From NCBI GenBank assembly GCA_035544835.1, contig DASZZV010000457.1:1-24460 (forward strand): a stretch of 24,460 nucleotides of DNA. The letters run 5' to 3'. The notes beneath the pieces are model-generated. The model was given only the letters and a program-made list of their open reading frames with translations. It was not told the DNA's origin and made no database searches. The stretch's first letter is position 1. Every line of letters starts with the position of its first letter. The position numbers were made by a program, and so were the translations under genes. The DNA comes from DASZZV01 sp035544835. GTDB taxonomy: Bacteria; Acidobacteriota; Thermoanaerobaculia; Gp7-AA8. Below are positions 22,472 to 24,460 of this stretch, piece by piece.

Positions 22472-23087
22472 TCACTGCGAAGGAGAGAGCTTCATTGCAC
22501 TCAGGTCAAATTCCACATCGATGATTCCGCCAAGGCCGTCGTAAACCATCCGGCAATGCTGGAGAACGTCTCGCCCCAATAGTCCGATTACCTCCATCTC
22601 TTGACCGCCAGCGATGATTTTTCGACGTCCCAGGTTTGGAACACCGAGAGTCTCTTGCTCCCATTGGAGGGTGGTTTGGATCGGCTTGCCGCCCACCCCA
22701 GTCTCAGTGATTTTCAGGGTGAATTGTGCGAAGTACACCGGGTTATCGCATTTCGCCGCCCGCACCAAAGCCAGGCTGCATTCTCTTGGGAATCAGGCCA
22801 AGCCGCTCAGCGACCTCCGAAGAGATACACGTCCCGTCAGCACCGGTATCGATCACGATGACGCCGGTGACGGCGGGTGGAATCGGTTTGCCTGCAAGCG
22901 AGAGACTCTGCGCCAAAGCAGCAGGTACCCACCATGTAGCGAAGAAAAACGGCCCAAACGCCCTCAAGAGCTCGGGGCCGAAAATATGGGCGAATCGAGA
23001 TGATCGAGGCCGAACCTTTGGCGCTTGACTGATCCGGCCTCCTGGGAGAAGTTTCTGTTGACGCTTGTTGCGGCTTGCCTTTCCCAT
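22472..23087 (-). pseudogene. Retropepsin-like aspartic protease, split by a frameshift
   Basis: Two overlapping minus-strand frames together make one protein. The first (23087 to 22743) begins MGKASRNKRQQKLL and contains VIVIDTGADGTCIS, with the catalytic DTG at residues 80-82, and ends GAGGEMR-stop. The second (readable from about 22768 to 22472) continues DNPVYFAQFTLKI through GLLGRDVLQHCRMVYDG, the second hallmark of this family. A single-base change around 22745-22755 separates them, most simply one lost base. The family comprises single-domain aspartic proteases acting as dimers. The gene follows the small conserved gene at 23109-23390 by 21 bases, so they form a two-gene unit. A programmed shift or a sequencing error would restore function. 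Confidence 0.75.
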
Positions 23088-23108
23088 TCGACCGGTCGGG
23101 CTCTGGCA

Positions 23109-23390
23109 TCAATAGCCGCCGAACATCACTCCCGCTTCCCACGCCATCGAGGTGGTCTGAGGTGTGCGACGCTTTACCTCCGACACAAGGAAAGGTGAGT
23201 CAACACCGAACTTCGTCAGTCCAGCCTGATATGCCTCGTCATACGTCGGAAAGAACGCCACCGGCGCCTCACCTTCAAAGAGGACGAATTCCGCGGGGTG
23301 TTCACGGATCATCTCTTCAAGTCGAGCATCGAAGGCGGCTTGCTCGCGCTCAATGGACTTGAGGTTCGATGATCTCTGCATGTTCGGCAT
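23109..23390 (-). CDS. Small conserved protein paired with an aspartic protease
   Basis: The function is unknown. The start ATG 23390 (MPNMQRSSNLK) has a GGAGAG ribosome binding site about eight bases upstream. The in-frame region further upstream (to 23525) is Arg- and Cys-rich and unlike the rest. The 93-residue product has a helical first part (KSIEREQAAFDARLEEMIREHP) and a compact domain, FVLFEGEAPVAFFPTYDEAYQAGLTKFG, then FLVSEV and a C-terminal SMAWEAGVMFGG. I have the impression that this 'VLF.G...AFF.TYDEAY..GL.KFG..PFLV' protein is commonly encoded next to retropepsin-like proteases, which agrees with the neighbour here. It could be an inhibitor, substrate or partner, which the sequence does not reveal. 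Confidence 0.72.
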   Translation of the reverse strand: MPNMQRSSNLKSIEREQAAFDARLEEMIREHPAEFVLFEGEAPVAFFPTYDEAYQAGLTKFGVDSPFLVSEVKRRTPQTTSMAWEAGVMFGGY

Positions 23391-23540
23391 CGCTGGACTC
23401 TCCGGGGAAGGTGCCCGTGATCGTATATTGGTTCTCTTAGCCATGCAAACAGAGAGAACGCAAACTTCGTTCCTCTCCCGTCGCCAAAGGCACCTGACGC
23501 TCGGTTCCGTTAAAGTTGGGGTCAAGTCTGGAAACCCAAC

Positions 23541-23767
23541 TTAACTCTCGCCTGCCACGAGACGCTCAGGCGAGCTCGCGACGGATGAACTCGAACTCTC
23601 TTTCGAAATTCGCGGTCTGCCTTCAGAGGTTTCCCGGGCGGTGCGCATGAGATTGGAGAGGGGGAAGGTCAGATGTTCGAGATAGTCCTGCGACGAAAGC
23701 CCGTCATCGCGGAGGACAGAGCAAACTCTCACAGCTTCTGCACGAGGCGATTCGAGGAGTCGGTCAT
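23541..23767 (-). pseudogene. hsdM: Type I restriction methylase (HsdM) N-terminal remnant
   Basis: Reading from ATG 23767 on the minus strand gives MTDSSNRLVQKL, then, after one missing base near 23729-23730, RVCSVLRDDGLSSQDYLEHLTF (to 23664). This matches the conserved opening of one HsdM group, of the form 'LVQKLW..C.VLRDDGLSY.DY.EQLT(F/Y)LLFLKM'. Homology stops after LTF. A different frame then reads ANFEREFEFIRRELA-stop near 23568-23612, possibly the end of another gene of the same system. The rest of the methylase (about 450 residues) and any hsdS/hsdR are absent. The ATG overlaps the vapC stop by four bases, so the methylase was once coupled to the toxin gene. Confidence 0.62.
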
Positions 23768-24138
23768 CGTTTTGGAAGGTAGATGACGCCTGGGATGTTG
23801 GAAAAGTCTGCATCGCTGGTGATGACTTCCGCATCATGCAGGCGGGCCGTGGCCAGGACGATGGAATCGGCCATCGCCAGTTTGTACTCGATGCTGAGAT
23901 CGGCGGCGACGAGTGCAACCTCCTCGGTCATGGGCATGATGTTTGTCTTTCGCATGGCGGCTACGGCGTCGATGGCCCCCTCTTCTCCGCGAAGGCGCTT
24001 CGAGTGTTTGTAGACTTCGTAGACAACGATGGCTGGGGTTAGAACCGAGGAGTGGTGTCGAAGACGTCGGGCGTACTCGGTGGCCAGTGGTCCGTCGGTC
24101 AGAAACTCCAGCCAACCCGAGGAATCGACGACGATCAC
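23764..24138 (-). CDS. vapC: VapC-type PIN-domain ribonuclease toxin
   Basis: This is a 124-residue PIN-domain RNase, intact by motif: D5 in VVDSSGW, E41 in VVYEVYKH, D91 in MADSIVLATARLHDAEVITSD, and D109 in TSDADF, ending GVIYLP. The MADSIVLATAR and TSDADF segments place it in a subgroup distinct from the plus-strand VapC at 20214. The start is GTG at 24138, overlapping the upstream antitoxin stop by four bases (GTGA). Its own stop overlaps the start of the hsdM remnant (ATGA). It is likely functional. The RNA target is unknown. Confidence 0.9.
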   Translation of the reverse strand: MIVVDSSGWLEFLTDGPLATEYARRLRHHSSVLTPAIVVYEVYKHSKRLRGEEGAIDAVAAMRKTNIMPMTEEVALVAADLSIEYKLAMADSIVLATARLHDAEVITSDADFSNIPGVIYLPKR

Positions 24139-24344
24139 ATGCGGTCCTTTTTCTCTCGGTACCTCTCGGTAGGCATCCCTCGCAGAATCCCGCGAAACGC
24201 CGAGAGCGGCCGGTCCGGAACGAGGATGATCGATATCCCCTTGCTGATTACCTGCATTTCCAGGCCGGGCTTGACACCATGCCGCTCGCGGACTTCCTTG
24301 GGGATGACGATCTGATACTTCGACGAAACCCGCGTACGGGCCAT
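24135..24344 (-). CDS. vapB: VapB-type antitoxin (AbrB/SpoVT-like)
   Basis: This is a 69-residue antitoxin with an AbrB/SpoVT swapped-hairpin domain (MARTRVSSKYQIVIPKEVRERHGVKPGLEMQVISKGISIILVP) and a basic C-terminus (RGILRGMPTERYREKKDRM) that would contact the toxin. It has a good ribosome binding site, GGAGG, about five bases before ATG 24344, unlike the leaderless-looking plus-strand pair. A TACAAT (-10, 24380-24375) lies about 30 bases upstream of the ATG. The stop overlaps the vapC GTG by four bases. It is a separate acquisition from the VapB at 19984, judging by sequence. Confidence 0.88.
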   Translation of the reverse strand: MARTRVSSKYQIVIPKEVRERHGVKPGLEMQVISKGISIILVPDRPLSAFRGILRGMPTERYREKKDRM

Positions 24345-24374
24345 ATTGCCTCCGATTTCCTGATCGATCCGATG

Positions 24375-24380
24375 ATTGTA
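24375..24380 (-). promoter_or_regulatory. -10 element for the minus-strand vapBC
   Basis: TACAAT on the minus strand, predicted to start transcription near 24368 and give a short leader carrying GGAGG. No -35 is evident upstream, so a regulator or an extended spacing may be involved. Confidence 0.4.
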
Positions 24381-24435
24381 TTACGACAGGCCGGAGCAGA
24401 GCTAATCGATGCTAATGACACACAAACGCATCCGT

Positions 24436-24460
24436 CATTCTGAGCCGCAGCGAAGAATCT
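24436..24460. repeat. Dispersed repeat, cut by the window edge
   Basis: CATTCTGAGCCGCAGCGAAG followed by AATCT matches the core of the palindromic repeats at 42-290 with few changes. Only one arm is inside the window, so the partner arm is expected beyond 24460. Confidence 0.8.

Overview
The window reads as a chromosomal segment from a free-living bacterium. It is moderately GC-rich by eye and uses ATG, GTG and probably some leaderless starts. The best guess at lineage is Acidobacteriota, perhaps near Thermoanaerobaculia. That guess rests on the secreted protein at 5933-6895, whose 'LPAVAR...FFNTD..IAN' style recurs in that phylum, and on the many 'GTCATCC(T/C)GAGCCGCAGCGA' spacer repeats. 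It is an inference; no rRNA or tRNA is present to confirm it.

Left part (377-6895): ftsE-ftsX on the minus strand (divisome ABC transporter), then divergent punA and nupC on the plus strand (purine nucleoside phosphorylase and nucleoside uptake, a salvage pair), then convergent rluD on the minus strand (23S rRNA pseudouridine synthase) and a divergent secreted protein of unknown function.

Central part (about 6995-18344): a classical transcription/translation/RNA-metabolism cluster in the order rimP-nusA-infB-DUF503(ylxP)-rbfA-nrnA-truB-rpsO-pnp. It covers 30S maturation, transcription elongation and termination, initiation factor 2, tRNA pseudouridine 55, nano-RNA turnover, S15 and polynucleotide phosphorylase. 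A candidate promoter followed by a strong intrinsic terminator lies just ahead of rimP and suggests attenuation of the operon. YlxR and RibF, common members of this cluster elsewhere, are absent. Palindromic repeats interrupt the cluster between infB and DUF503 and between truB and rpsO.

Right part (18625-24460): a SirB1-type transglutaminase-like gene, then an accessory zone with four toxin-antitoxin loci. These are a decayed VapC with its antitoxin-like ORF, an intact AbrB-type VapB/VapC, a RelE/ParE pair, and a second intact VapB/VapC on the minus strand. The zone also holds an N-terminally truncated IS110-family transposase, a retropepsin-like protease gene split by a frameshift together with a small conserved partner, and a remnant of a type I restriction methylase (HsdM) whose start overlaps the vapC stop. 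This zone looks like a site of repeated insertion and decay.

The most unusual non-coding signal is a family of modular palindromes at gene ends (4709-4833, 15186-15386, 18370-18426, 18494-18616). Each full copy folds into a long stem holding two smaller hairpins whose loops, GTCGA and TCGAC, are mutually complementary. No clear new enzymatic defence system was found. The repeat family, the nusA-operon leader and the VapBC-HsdM junction are the items most worth following.
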